64,000 nucleotides of DNA from a bacterium (lineage in GTDB: Bacteria; Desulfobacterota; Binatia; HRBIN30; CADEER01), in the NCBI GenBank assembly GCA_030430165.1, contig JAUIGL010000016.1, positions 1 through 64,000 on the forward strand. Direction: 5' to 3'. Under the pieces are notes generated by a model. That model ran no database searches and had not been told where the DNA came from. It saw only the letters and a list, made by a program, of their open reading frames with translations. Of the stretch, positions 7,203 through 15,810 are shown one piece after another (positions within the stretch are counted from its first letter, which is position 1; the number at the start of each line of letters is the position of its first letter). The position numbers and the translations under genes were made by a program.

Positions 7203-9413
7203 ATGAACCTCGACTTCACACCCGAGCAGGAGCTCCTGCGCGACACCTTCGCCGACCTCTTCGCCGTCGAATCGGCTCCGGACCGGGTTCGCAAGGCGGA
7301 AGAGACCGGATTCGACCCAGAGCTGTGGAGCCGGCTGGTCGAGACCGGCACCTTCGGCATCCGCGTTCCCGAGCGACACGGAGGCAGCGATCTCGGACTG
7401 CTCGAGGCAACCATCGTCCTGTTCGAAGCCGGCCGCCGCCTGGCGAGCGGCCCGATCGCCGAATCGATCGTCGCCGCGCGGCTGCTGTCCGAGCTCGGCA
7501 ACTCGGATCTCGCCGCCCAGATCGTCTCCGGAGAGAAGGTCGTCACCTTCGCCGTCCGCCCGCTCGATCGAGACCCCGACCCAATCCTCGCCGGCGGCGG
7601 CGAGGCGCAGCTGGCGGTGGCGCGCCGCGGCGATGAAGTCGTGCTGCTGGGGCGCCCGTCCGGCGCCGCCGCGGCGCGCAACCTCGGCGCCCCGGGCCTG
7701 GCGCGCTGGGCCGACGACGCGTCGCGCAGGATCGAGCCTCTCGCCCGCGGCAACGATGCAACCGACGCGTTTTCCAGAGCGCTCGAAGAGTGGAAGCTCC
7801 TCATCGCTTCGTACGTAGCCGGCCTGGGCCGCGAAGCCTTGCGCATCGGCGCCGCCTACGCCATCGAGCGCATCCAGTTCGACCGGATCATCGGCACCTT
7901 CCAGGCAATCGCCCATCCGCTCGCCGAAGCGGTGACCGAAGTCGACGCGGTGCAGCTACTGGTGCACGAGGCCCTGTGGGCGATCGCCAACCACCGGCCG
8001 CAGGCGGCGGGCATCGTTTCGGCCGCCTTCGCCTGGGCGACGCCGGCGGCCACCAAGGCGGTGCGCCGCAGCCTCCACACCCACGGCGGCTACGGTCTGT
8101 CGCTCGAGTACGACATTCAGCTGTACTACCGGCGCGCCAAGACGGTGGCGCTGGTCGCCGGCGACCCCAGCGACGAGCTGCTCGAGATTGCCGACCGCCT
8201 GTGGAACGGTGCCAACCCGCCCCTCCCCGATCCCGGCGCCGTCCCCTTCGACTTCGAGCTCGGCGAACGAGCGGATGCCTATCGCGCCAGGGTGCGCGCC
8301 TTCTTCGAGGAGAACCTGACCGACGAGTTTCGCGCCCACGCCCACTTCTCGTGGGACGGCCACCACCCCGAGTTCAACCGCAAGCTCGCCGCCGCCGGCC
8401 TCGCCTTCCCCTCCTGGCCTCGTGAATACGGCGGCGAAGACCGCACCGTCTACGAGCAGATGGCGCTCGAAGAAGAGTTTCATCGCGCCGGGTGGACGAC
8501 GCACGCCCTCGGCACCACCCGCATGGTCGGAGCGACCTTGCGGAAATTCGCCAACGACGAGCTCAAGCGCGAGGTCCTGCCCCGCATCGTCTCGGGCGAG
8601 GCCGTGACCTCGCTCGGTTACACCGAGCCAGCCGCCGGATCGGACATCGCCGCCGCCCAGACGCGCGCCGTGCGCGACGGCGACGACTGGATCATCAACG
8701 GCCAGAAGATGTTCACCAGCGGCGCCAACATCGCGCAGTACGTCTTTCTGCTCACCCGCACCGACCCCGACGCAAAGAAACACCGCGGCCTGACGATGTT
8801 CCTGGTTCCGTTCGACACCCCGGGCATCGAGATCCAGGCGGTGCACACGCTGAGCGACGAGCGAACCAACATCACCTACTATTCCGACGTCCGCGTTCCC
8901 GACCGCTACCGCATCGGCGAAGTCAACGGCGGCTGGAGCGTCATCGGCTACGCGCTCGAGCTCGAGCACGGCGGCACCTACCCCAAGCACCTGCTCGACC
9001 TGCTCGACGCGGCGGTGCGCTGGGCCCGCAACACGCAACGAAACGGCAGACCGGCGATCGAGGATCCGCGCGTCAAGGAGCGTCTCGGTCGGGTCGCCAC
9101 CCACTTCGAAGCGGCGCGCGTCCTCGCCCGCCGTTCCCTGTGGGTTTCGGCAGAAGGCCGACCCAACCGCGGCGAAGGCCCGATGTCGAAGCTGTTCCAG
9201 ACCGAGATTCTCGTTCAGGATGCGCAGGACCTGCTCGACCTCACCGCGCCCGCCTCGCTGCTGCGCCAAGGCGAGCCGGGTGCGATCGAGGACGGCGAGT
9301 TCGAGTTCGCCTATCGCCTGGCCCCAGCGCCGACGATCTACGCGGGGACGAGCGAGATCATGCGCAGCATCATCGCCCAATTCGCACTCGGGCTGCCGCG
9401 CAGTCGAAGTTGA
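7203..9413 (+). CDS. Double acyl-CoA dehydrogenase (two ACAD modules in one chain)
   Basis: 736 residues, about twice a normal ACAD, similar in layout to mycobacterial FadE34-type proteins. The first half (1-335) keeps the N-terminal helical domain and the C-terminal FAD-contact segment (RIQFDRIIGTFQAIAHPLA, 223-241; HTHGGYGLS, 292-300). It lacks the central beta-domain signature TEPxxGSD and is shortened there. The second half (350-736) has the beta-domain motif YTEPAAGSD (473-481) and WIINGQKMFTSGA (496-508). Such proteins introduce a 2,3 double bond in acyl-CoAs; the fused type is linked to bulky substrates such as steroid side chains. ATG 7203 is the natural start. The downstream amidohydrolase begins 38 bases after the stop, so the two are probably co-transcribed. 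Whether both halves are catalytic cannot be told. Confidence 0.85.
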   Translation: MNLDFTPEQELLRDTFADLFAVESAPDRVRKAEETGFDPELWSRLVETGTFGIRVPERHGGSDLGLLEATIVLFEAGRRLASGPIAESIVAARLLSELGNSDLAAQIVSGEKVVTFAVRPLDRDPDPILAGGGEAQLAVARRGDEVVLLGRPSGAAAARNLGAPGLARWADDASRRIEPLARGNDATDAFSRALEEWKLLIASYVAGLGREALRIGAAYAIERIQFDRIIGTFQAIAHPLAEAVTEVDAVQLLVHEALWAIANHRPQAAGIVSAAFAWATPAATKAVRRSLHTHGGYGLSLEYDIQLYYRRAKTVALVAGDPSDELLEIADRLWNGANPPLPDPGAVPFDFELGERADAYRARVRAFFEENLTDEFRAHAHFSWDGHHPEFNRKLAAAGLAFPSWPREYGGEDRTVYEQMALEEEFHRAGWTTHALGTTRMVGATLRKFANDELKREVLPRIVSGEAVTSLGYTEPAAGSDIAAAQTRAVRDGDDWIINGQKMFTSGANIAQYVFLLTRTDPDAKKHRGLTMFLVPFDTPGIEIQAVHTLSDERTNITYYSDVRVPDRYRIGEVNGGWSVIGYALELEHGGTYPKHLLDLLDAAVRWARNTQRNGRPAIEDPRVKERLGRVATHFEAARVLARRSLWVSAEGRPNRGEGPMSKLFQTEILVQDAQDLLDLTAPASLLRQGEPGAIEDGEFEFAYRLAPAPTIYAGTSEIMRSIIAQFALGLPRSRS

Positions 9414-9451
9414 AACCAACCCACCATCGGCAACGAAGGAGAACGGTTCCC

Positions 9452-10792
9452 ATGAAGATGGAAGAGATGATCCTGGTTAGCGTCGACGACCACGTCTGCG
9501 AGCCGCCGAACATGTTCGACAACCACGTGCCGCAGAAATGGAAGGACAAGGCGCCGCAGCTGCAGCGCAAGGAGGACGGCTCGGACGTCTGGGTGTTCGA
9601 CGGCAACCAGATTCCCAACGTCGGTCTGAACGCCGTCGCCGGCCGGCCGCCGGAAGAGTACGGCATGGAACCCACCGCCCTCTCCCAGCTCCGCAAGGGT
9701 TGCTACGACATCGACGCGCGCATCGAAGACATGAACGCCAATGGGGTGCTCGGGTCGCTGTGCTTTCCCACGGTACCGGGATTCACCGGGGAGCTGTTCG
9801 CCAAGCAGGCCAAGGAGAAGAACGACCCCGAGCTCGCCAAGGTGATGCTGCGCGCCTACAACGACTGGCACATCGACGAGTGGTGCGCGAAGTATCCGGG
9901 ACGTTTCATTCCGCTGGCGATGCCGGCGATGTGGGACACGTCCCTGATGGTGGAGGAAGTCCGGCGTGTCGCCAAGAAGGGCTGCCACGCGATCACCTTC
10001 CCCGACGTTCCCGCCGGGCTCGGCTACCCTTCGCTGCACAGCGACCACTGGGACCCGTTCTGGAAGGCCTGCCAGGACGAAGAAATGGTCGTCTGCATCC
10101 ACATCGGCTCTGGCACCGGCATGAACCTCCAGGACACCACGGCGCCGATCGAGGTGATGATCGCGAGCACCCCGATCACCTTGTACAACTGCGCCGTCGA
10201 GCTCGTCTTCAGCCCGATGTTTCGCAAGTTCCCCGGGCTCCGCATCGCCTTGTCGGAAGGCGGCACCGGGTGGATCGCATACTGTCTCGAGCGAATGGAC
10301 TACGTCCACGAGCACCACAGCGCCTGGACCCTGCACGACTTCCCCAACGGCAAGAAACCGAGCGAGGTCTTTCGCGAGCACGTGATCACCTGCTTCATCG
10401 ACGATGCGACCGGCATCGAAACGCGCGACCGGATCGGCATCGACACCATGACCTGGGAGTGCGACTACCCGCACTCCGACACCACCTGGCCGCGTTCGCC
10501 GGAGAAGCTGTGGGAGTCGGTGGCGGACCTCGACGACGAGGAGATCGACAAGATCACCCACCTCAATGCGATGCGCCACTTCCACTACGAGCCCTTCCAG
10601 CACATCCCGCGCGAGCAGTGCACGGTCGCCGCGCTGCGCGCCCAGGCGGCGCACGTCGACCTGACTCCGATCGCCGGCAAGGGCGGCAAGTCGCCGTCCG
10701 ACTACGAGCACGGCTACGCCACCGTCGGCGACATCATCAACCAGATGGCCGGCGCCTTCGCGACCCCCTTCGCCGACGAATCCAAGGGCTGA
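9452..10792 (+). CDS. Amidohydrolase-2 family metal-dependent hydrolase
   Basis: 446 residues of the COG2159/PF04909 type TIM-barrel enzymes, which hydrolyse C-N or C-C bonds or decarboxylate small organic acids with one divalent metal. Evidence: the N-terminal metal-site strand SVDDHVCEPPNMF (10-22), HIGSGTG in the barrel and the C-terminal WECDYPHSDTTWP, where the Asp is the expected metal ligand. ATG 9452 was chosen because the longer open frame upstream overlaps the acyl-CoA dehydrogenase; GAAGGAGAA precedes it. It sits between a double acyl-CoA dehydrogenase and a P450 (18-base gap), pointing to a shared catabolic operon. Members of this subgroup are common in polycyclic and aromatic degradation clusters and may cleave a ring beta-diketone or act as a hydratase. 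That last point is inference. Confidence 0.8.
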   Translation: MKMEEMILVSVDDHVCEPPNMFDNHVPQKWKDKAPQLQRKEDGSDVWVFDGNQIPNVGLNAVAGRPPEEYGMEPTALSQLRKGCYDIDARIEDMNANGVLGSLCFPTVPGFTGELFAKQAKEKNDPELAKVMLRAYNDWHIDEWCAKYPGRFIPLAMPAMWDTSLMVEEVRRVAKKGCHAITFPDVPAGLGYPSLHSDHWDPFWKACQDEEMVVCIHIGSGTGMNLQDTTAPIEVMIASTPITLYNCAVELVFSPMFRKFPGLRIALSEGGTGWIAYCLERMDYVHEHHSAWTLHDFPNGKKPSEVFREHVITCFIDDATGIETRDRIGIDTMTWECDYPHSDTTWPRSPEKLWESVADLDDEEIDKITHLNAMRHFHYEPFQHIPREQCTVAALRAQAAHVDLTPIAGKGGKSPSDYEHGYATVGDIINQMAGAFATPFADESKG

Positions 10793-10810
10793 GGTCGAAC
10801 GGAACCGAAC

Positions 10811-12028
10811 ATGAGCGACACCACCGACGCCGTCACCAGCGAGGCGGATCCCTACTACGACCCGTACGACTTCGAGATCGATGCCGACCCGTATCCGATC
10901 TGGAAACGGCTGCGCGACGAGCAACCGCTCTACTTCAACCAGCGGTACGAGTTCCATGCGCTGAGCCGTTTCGACGACGTGCAGAACTGCCTGGCCGATT
11001 GGAAGACCTACAGCTCGGCCCGAGGCACCCTTCTCGAGCTGATCAAGGCCGGGGTCGACATCCCGAACGGCAGCATCATCTTCGAGGACCCGCCGACCCA
11101 CGACATCCACCGTCGCCTGCTCGCCGGCGTCTTCACTCCGCGCAAGATGGAGGCGCTCGAGCCCAAAGTGCGCGAGCTCTGCGCTCGCACCCTGGACCCT
11201 CTGGTCGACTCGGGCGGCTTCGATTTCATCGAGGACCTCGGTGCCGAAATGCCGATGCGGGTGATCGGCATGCTGCTCGGCATTCCCGACGAAGACCAGG
11301 TGGCGATCCGCCAGCAGATCGACGACGGGCTGCGACTCGCCGACGGATCCATGCCCGACCTCTCGCAGATCAAGACGGGCGGTCAGAGCGAAGTCTTCGA
11401 ACAGTACATCAACTGGCGCGCCGAGCATCCGTCCGACGACCTGATGACCGAGCTGCTGCAAGCCGAGTACACCGACGAGAACGGCGACAAGCGGCGGTTG
11501 GATCGAGAGAGCTTGCTCAGCTACGTCAACCTGCTCGCCGCGGCGGGCAACGAAACCACCACCCGGCTCATCGGCTGGACCGGCAAGATCCTGGCCGAGC
11601 ATCCCGACCAGCGGCGCGAGCTGGCGGCCAACCCTCACCTGGTCCCCAATGCGATCGAGGAGGTCCTGCGTTTTGAAGCGCCCTCGCCGGTGCAGGCGCG
11701 CTACGTCACGCGCGACGTCGAACACCACGGAACCACCGTCGCCGCCGGCAGCCCGATCCTGCTGATCAACGGATCGGCCAATCGCGACGACCGCAAGTTC
11801 GCCAACGGCGACACCTTCGACATTCACCGCAAGATCGACCAGCACCTCTCCTTCGGCTACGGCATCCATTTCTGCCTCGGCGCGGCGCTGGCGCGGCTCG
11901 AGGGACGGATCGCGCTCGAGGAGGTGTTGCGACGCTTTCCCGATTGGGAGATCGACTGGGACAATGCCCGCCGCGCCCAGACTTCGACCGTTCGCGGCTG
12001 GGAGCAACTACCGGTACGCACGCCGTGA
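10811..12028 (+). CDS. Cytochrome P450
   Basis: 405 residues, a soluble class I bacterial P450. The I-helix oxygen-activation motif is AAGNETT (244-250), the K-helix ExxR is Glu284-Arg287, and the haem loop FGYGIHFCLG has the ligand Cys355. It would hydroxylate a hydrophobic substrate using electrons from a ferredoxin and reductase, neither of which is encoded in this window. It is a close paralogue of the P450 at 27943-29136, sharing the N-terminal EIDADPYP block, IIFEDPPTH and VFTPRKM. It lies in a run with the amidohydrolase upstream (18 bases) and an SDR downstream (7 bases), consistent with one operon. The substrate is unknown; the neighbours suggest a lipid-like or polycyclic compound. 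Confidence 0.92.
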   Translation: MSDTTDAVTSEADPYYDPYDFEIDADPYPIWKRLRDEQPLYFNQRYEFHALSRFDDVQNCLADWKTYSSARGTLLELIKAGVDIPNGSIIFEDPPTHDIHRRLLAGVFTPRKMEALEPKVRELCARTLDPLVDSGGFDFIEDLGAEMPMRVIGMLLGIPDEDQVAIRQQIDDGLRLADGSMPDLSQIKTGGQSEVFEQYINWRAEHPSDDLMTELLQAEYTDENGDKRRLDRESLLSYVNLLAAAGNETTTRLIGWTGKILAEHPDQRRELAANPHLVPNAIEEVLRFEAPSPVQARYVTRDVEHHGTTVAAGSPILLINGSANRDDRKFANGDTFDIHRKIDQHLSFGYGIHFCLGAALARLEGRIALEEVLRRFPDWEIDWDNARRAQTSTVRGWEQLPVRTP

Positions 12029-12035
12029 GGACAGC

Positions 12036-12791
12036 ATGAGGGTAGTCATCGTAGGAGCGTCGAGCGGTCTCGGGCGCTGCATCGCAACCGGCCTGGGCCA
12101 GGGCGGCGCCAGCGTCGCCTTGCTGGCGCGACGCGAAGACCGCCTCGCCAACGCAGCCAGGGAAGCCGGCGGCGACGCGGTGCCGATTCGCTGCGACGTG
12201 ACCGACGAGCAGTCCTGCCGCGGCGCGATCGCCGAAGCGGCCGAGCGGCTCGGCGGCATCGACGGTTTGGTCTACGCGACCGGAATCGGCGCCCTCGCCC
12301 TCCTGGTCGATCTAGACGCCGAGACCTGGCAGCGCAGCTTCGCCACCAACGTCACCGGCGCCTCGCTGGTCACCGCCGCCGCCCTGCCCCACCTCGAGCG
12401 ATCCGGCGGCACCGCCGCCTACCTGACCTCGGTGAGCGCCTCGGAAACCCCGCCGTGGCCGGGGCTCGGCGCCTACGCGGTGAGCAAAGCCGCCCTCGAC
12501 AAGCTGGTCGAAGCCTGGCGCGGCGAGCACCCGCAGGTGGGATTCACCCGGCTCGTCGTCGGCGAATGCGCCGGCGGCGAGGGCGAATCCCTGACCGAGT
12601 TCTCCGCAGCCTGGGACCCCGACCTCGCGACCGAGATGCTGCCGATCTGGATGGCCCGCGAGTACATGACCGGCGCGCTGATGGACGTCGCCGAGCTGGT
12701 GCGCGTCGTCGACACGGTGTTGCGCTGCGGCAGCAGCGCCAACCTCCCTTCGGTCGCGGTTACGCCGAGGAAAGTGCCGCCGACGCTCTGA
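12036..12791 (+). CDS. Short-chain dehydrogenase/reductase
   Basis: 251 residues with the SDR cofactor motif VIVGASSGLG (4-13), the central strand near DGLVYATGIGA in place of the usual NNAG, and the catalytic Tyr-x3-Lys in YAVSKAALDKL. The start was set at ATG 12036 (GAGGA upstream, 7 bases after the P450 stop), because the longer frame overlaps the P450. It probably oxidises the alcohol made by the P450 or reduces a ketone, with NAD(P). The NNAG-to-ATG substitution and the short C-terminus mark it as a divergent member. Confidence 0.85.
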   Translation: MRVVIVGASSGLGRCIATGLGQGGASVALLARREDRLANAAREAGGDAVPIRCDVTDEQSCRGAIAEAAERLGGIDGLVYATGIGALALLVDLDAETWQRSFATNVTGASLVTAAALPHLERSGGTAAYLTSVSASETPPWPGLGAYAVSKAALDKLVEAWRGEHPQVGFTRLVVGECAGGEGESLTEFSAAWDPDLATEMLPIWMAREYMTGALMDVAELVRVVDTVLRCGSSANLPSVAVTPRKVPPTL

Positions 12792-12811
12792 CGAGGCGGC
12801 CGATCGACTCG

Positions 12812-12849
12812 AATCGGGCTCGGCTCCGCTTTCGATACCGAACCCGATT
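12812..12849. terminator. Hairpin between convergent genes
   Basis: AATCGGGCTCGG (12812-12823) pairs with CCGAACCCGATT (12838-12849), a 12-base stem with one mismatch and a 14-base loop. It lies between two convergent SDR genes and could terminate both. It lacks a T-tract. Confidence 0.5.
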
Positions 12850-12863
12850 GGGATGGTTTCGGC

Positions 12864-13691
12864 TCAACCTCGTCCCAGCAACAGGTTGGCGATGGCGGTG
12901 GCGTCGGGGAAAGAGCCGGTGACACCCGAGTAGAGCCAGCCGGCGTCCGACAGCAGGGTAATCCCGGCGATCGCGCGCGCCGCGTCGCTGCACAAGAAGA
13001 GCAGTGGATAGGCCTGCTCTTTCGGCGTGAACGGCTGGATCCCGGCGGCCTCGCGGTAGTCCGAGCCGAACTCCAGCCAGGTGTCCTTGTTCGCCTGGGC
13101 GAGCGGCGTATCGGTCGGACCGGGACAGATCGCGTTGATCCGGACCCCCTGCTTCATGAGGCGCAGCGACTCGCGGGCGACGTAGGCACACACCGCCTGC
13201 TTGGTGTGAAAGTAATCGGCCTTGCCGTGGTCGACGAACCACTGCGCGGCCGCGTCGAAGTCGGGCGTATCGAGCAGGCCCGAGAGCTCCTCGAAATTCG
13301 ATTCCCAGCCGAGACCGGCGGCGGACGAAATCAGGCACACGGCGCTGCCGCGACTCAGCATTCCCTTCGACAACGAGGTTTCGATGATGTGCCGGTGGCC
13401 GGCGAAGTTGATGCGCTCGATGCCGGGCGTTCCGTCGGCAACTCCAGCGCAAGAGAAGAGCGCGTCCACCGGACCGCCGCATCGCTCGAGCGCCGCGTCG
13501 ATCGACTGCCGCTCGGCCAGGTTCACGTGAATCGCCTCGACCCCCGGCAAGGTGATCTCCGCGAAGTCCATCACCACCAGCTCGGCGCCGGCTTGCTTGG
13601 CCAGCTCGGCTGCCGCAGCGCCGATCCCGGTGGCGCCGCCGACGACGACCACTCGTTTCCCATCGTATCGAAATGCTTCGTTGAAGCTCAC
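12864..13691 (-). CDS. SDR similar to 3-alpha-hydroxysteroid dehydrogenase / carbonyl reductase
   Basis: 275 residues. GGATGIG (about 18-24) binds the dinucleotide, SCAG replaces NNAG, SSAAGLGWE holds the catalytic Ser, and YFHTKQAV contains Tyr-x3-Lys. The long insert between the Ser strand and the catalytic Tyr (FEELSGLLDTPDFDAAAQWF) is typical of the bacterial 3-alpha-hydroxysteroid dehydrogenase / coniferyl-alcohol dehydrogenase branch. The start codon is GTG, with GGAGGA nine bases upstream. It lies 36 bases from the TetR gene stop on the same strand, so the regulator gene is upstream and may be co-transcribed. It would interconvert a secondary alcohol and ketone, perhaps on a steroid or phenylpropanoid-like compound; the substrate is inferred from the family only. 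Confidence 0.82.
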   Translation of the reverse strand: MSFNEAFRYDGKRVVVVGGATGIGAAAAELAKQAGAELVVMDFAEITLPGVEAIHVNLAERQSIDAALERCGGPVDALFSCAGVADGTPGIERINFAGHRHIIETSLSKGMLSRGSAVCLISSAAGLGWESNFEELSGLLDTPDFDAAAQWFVDHGKADYFHTKQAVCAYVARESLRLMKQGVRINAICPGPTDTPLAQANKDTWLEFGSDYREAAGIQPFTPKEQAYPLLFLCSDAARAIAGITLLSDAGWLYSGVTGSFPDATAIANLLLGRG

Positions 13692-13727
13692 TTGTTCGTC
13701 CTCCAGGATGATCGCCGCCAGCGCGAA

Positions 13728-14495
13728 TCAACTTCGGCCGGATGCGGTTCGCCGCCGACTCGGCGCTTTCTTTGCCTTGCCGCTGCGCGGCTCGTCCGCC
13801 TCGACGCCCATCCCTGCGACGCAGAAGCGCCACAGTGTCTCGGCGGGAATGTCTTCCTCTCCCTCCGGCCCCAGCAAGCGACTATGCACCGCCGACAGGA
13901 CCAGATTGTGGGTGAGTCGAGCGGCCCGCTCGACGGTCAGATCCGCCCGCAGCGGATGGACTCGCGCCACATCCTCGATCAGCTCGAGGAGCAGATCGAA
14001 CTGCGGCTGCATCGCCTGCGCGAGGTCAGCCGGGCGACTCTCGGCGAGCCGGTTCTGGTAGCTGGTCAGAGTGCGCGCAACCGGCTTGGTGACCCCGCTG
14101 GCGAGATCGACCAGGCCGTCGATGAACGCCCGCAGGCGCCGCAACGGGTCCTTGTGTTTGGCGACGAGCGCCCGCAGGCGCGGTACCGCCTCGCGCGCGA
14201 CCACCGTCTCCGACACGGCGATCAGCAAGTCTTCCTTGCTGGCGAAGTACTTGTAGAAGGTACGAATCGACATTCCCGAGCGCTCCACCACGTCCTGCAC
14301 GGTGAAGCTCGTCGTCCCCTGCTCCCGCAGCAGCTCGGTCGCCGCAGCGACGAAACGGTCGCTGCGCTCGTGCGCGCGGGCACGCGCCGCCTGCAGAGAT
14401 CGCTCCATACTCTGCCGCTTCCAGCTCGGAATCGCCTCGTCGTCGAGCGCCGCGCTCGCGCGCGCCGCCGTTCTCTTCGTTCGGCCTGAGCTCAT
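13728..14495 (-). CDS. TetR family transcriptional regulator
   Basis: 255 residues. The N-terminal 40 residues are basic and low complexity (SSGRTKRTAARASAA). The TetR helix-turn-helix follows at about 45-95, with the recognition-helix string VVERSGMSIRTFYKYFASKEDLL. The C-terminal ligand domain is all-helical and variable, and the tail is Lys/Arg-rich (GKAKKAPSRRR). The open frame runs to 14816, but ATG 14495 with AGGAGAAACC in front is the credible start. The regulator is divergent from the aldo/keto reductase operon at 14801, and the 305-base gap would contain its operator, so repression of that operon is likely. The ligand is unknown. Confidence 0.88.
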   Translation of the reverse strand: MSSGRTKRTAARASAALDDEAIPSWKRQSMERSLQAARARAHERSDRFVAAATELLREQGTTSFTVQDVVERSGMSIRTFYKYFASKEDLLIAVSETVVAREAVPRLRALVAKHKDPLRRLRAFIDGLVDLASGVTKPVARTLTSYQNRLAESRPADLAQAMQPQFDLLLELIEDVARVHPLRADLTVERAARLTHNLVLSAVHSRLLGPEGEEDIPAETLWRFCVAGMGVEADEPRSGKAKKAPSRRRTASGRS

Positions 14496-14800
14496 CCTGG
14501 TTTCTCCTGCAGCCACTCCGCTCGGGCGGCCTTCGACGATGGCCCAGCTCGGTCCGCCAGCAAACAGCGCCCGTCGCGGATGCGCACCGCCGGCTGCGGC
14601 CAGCCCCACCAAGTCTCTCCCGCTGTCATGGATAACCAACAGAAGTGAGGTCGTCGAGTGCTCGAGCCAGTCGAGCCGCCGCCACAGCCGAGCAACGCCA
14701 CCAATCCCTTTTTCAGAATGAGAATCGCATTGTACCCAAGTGACAGCGGTGATACTACCTTTTGCGGACATTGGCCAGGCCAACATCGGGGGAGAATGCG
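14496..14800. other. Divergent promoter region
   Basis: 305 bases between the TetR regulator and the aldo/keto reductase operon. The AT-richer part is about 14700-14765. I could not define a convincing -35/-10 pair or operator dyad by eye. GGGGGAG just before 14801 is the ribosome site of the reductase. Confidence 0.5.
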
Positions 14801-15799
14801 ATGGAATATCGACCATTCGGGAAGACGGGGCTCGACGTGTCGGCGGTCGGCTTCGGCTGCTGGGAGATCGGCGGCGGATACGGCGACATCGAAGCCGACG
14901 AGTTCAACCGAGCCATCGATCGCGCCCTCGACCTCGGCGTCAACTGCTTCGACACAGCCGAAGGCTACGGCATGGGAGCCTCGGAACGCGCTCTAGGCAA
15001 GGCGCTCGGCGCCCGCCGCAAGGAAGCGATCGTGGTGACCAAGTTCGGCATGAACTACCGCGACAAGCCCAACTTCCGCGACAGCAGCCGCGAGCGCGTC
15101 CTGTCCTCGATCGACAAGAGCCTGGAGAACCTCGGCACCGACTGGGTCGACGTCTTCCTCGTCCACTGGCCGGACCGCAACACCCCCTTCGACGAGACGA
15201 TGCGAGCGCTGCAGGAGGTGGTCGACTCGGGAAAGGTCCGCTTCGTCGGCCTCTCCAACTTCAAGAGCGACGAAATCGAGTCGTGCATGCAGGTGCGACC
15301 CGTCGACGTCGTGCAGTACGGCTGGAACCTGTTCGACCGGCGCATGCAGCGCGACATCCTGCCGCTCTGCAAAGAACACGAGATCGGCTTCATGGCGTAC
15401 GGATCGCTCGCCTACGGCCTGCTGACCGGCGCCTTCACCAAGGACACCAACTTCGAATCGGACGACTGGCGTTCCCGCGCCAGCAAGATGGGCAACATCA
15501 AGCTCTTCGAAACCCTGTTCGGCCCCGACCACTTCCCGCGCAACATCCAGGTCGTGGAGGACTTGAAGGCCGTCGCCGCCCGCCACGGCAAGAGTCTGCC
15601 CCAGCTCGCGCTGCGCTGGGCGACCACCAACCCGGTGGTCAGCACCGCCCTGGTCGGCTGCCGCAACGTCGCCGAGGTCGAGGACAACGTCGGCGCCGTC
15701 GCCTGGACGATCCCGCAAGACGAGGTGGCCGAGATCGACGCGATCTTCGAGCGCCACGGCGTCGACCCGGTGCCGGAGCGATGGGTCGAGGAGATCTGA
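14801..15799 (+). CDS. Aldo/keto reductase
   Basis: 332 residues, (beta/alpha)8 NADPH-dependent reductase. The catalytic tetrad is visible as Asp and Tyr in FDTAEGYGMG, Lys in VVTKFG and His in VFLVHWPD. The C-terminal TALVGCRNVAEVEDN region contacts the cofactor. The MEYRPFGKTGLDVSAVGFG start is classic for the AKR families that act on sugars, aldehydes and ketones. ATG 14801, with GGGGGAG eight bases upstream, was preferred over an upstream start at 14762. It is the first gene of a five-gene run (AKR, TauD dioxygenase, SDR, amidohydrolase, SDR) divergent from a TetR regulator. Substrate unknown. Confidence 0.9.
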   Translation: MEYRPFGKTGLDVSAVGFGCWEIGGGYGDIEADEFNRAIDRALDLGVNCFDTAEGYGMGASERALGKALGARRKEAIVVTKFGMNYRDKPNFRDSSRERVLSSIDKSLENLGTDWVDVFLVHWPDRNTPFDETMRALQEVVDSGKVRFVGLSNFKSDEIESCMQVRPVDVVQYGWNLFDRRMQRDILPLCKEHEIGFMAYGSLAYGLLTGAFTKDTNFESDDWRSRASKMGNIKLFETLFGPDHFPRNIQVVEDLKAVAARHGKSLPQLALRWATTNPVVSTALVGCRNVAEVEDNVGAVAWTIPQDEVAEIDAIFERHGVDPVPERWVEEI

Positions 15800-15810
15800 C
15801 GGAGGAAACG

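Noticed and set aside
9338-12007. 889-codon minus-strand frame
   Set aside because: Antisense to the clearly coding amidohydrolase and P450; long only because of high GC third positions.
14496-14816. N-terminal extension of the TetR regulator
   Set aside because: Not protein-like, and ATG 14495 has a good ribosome site.
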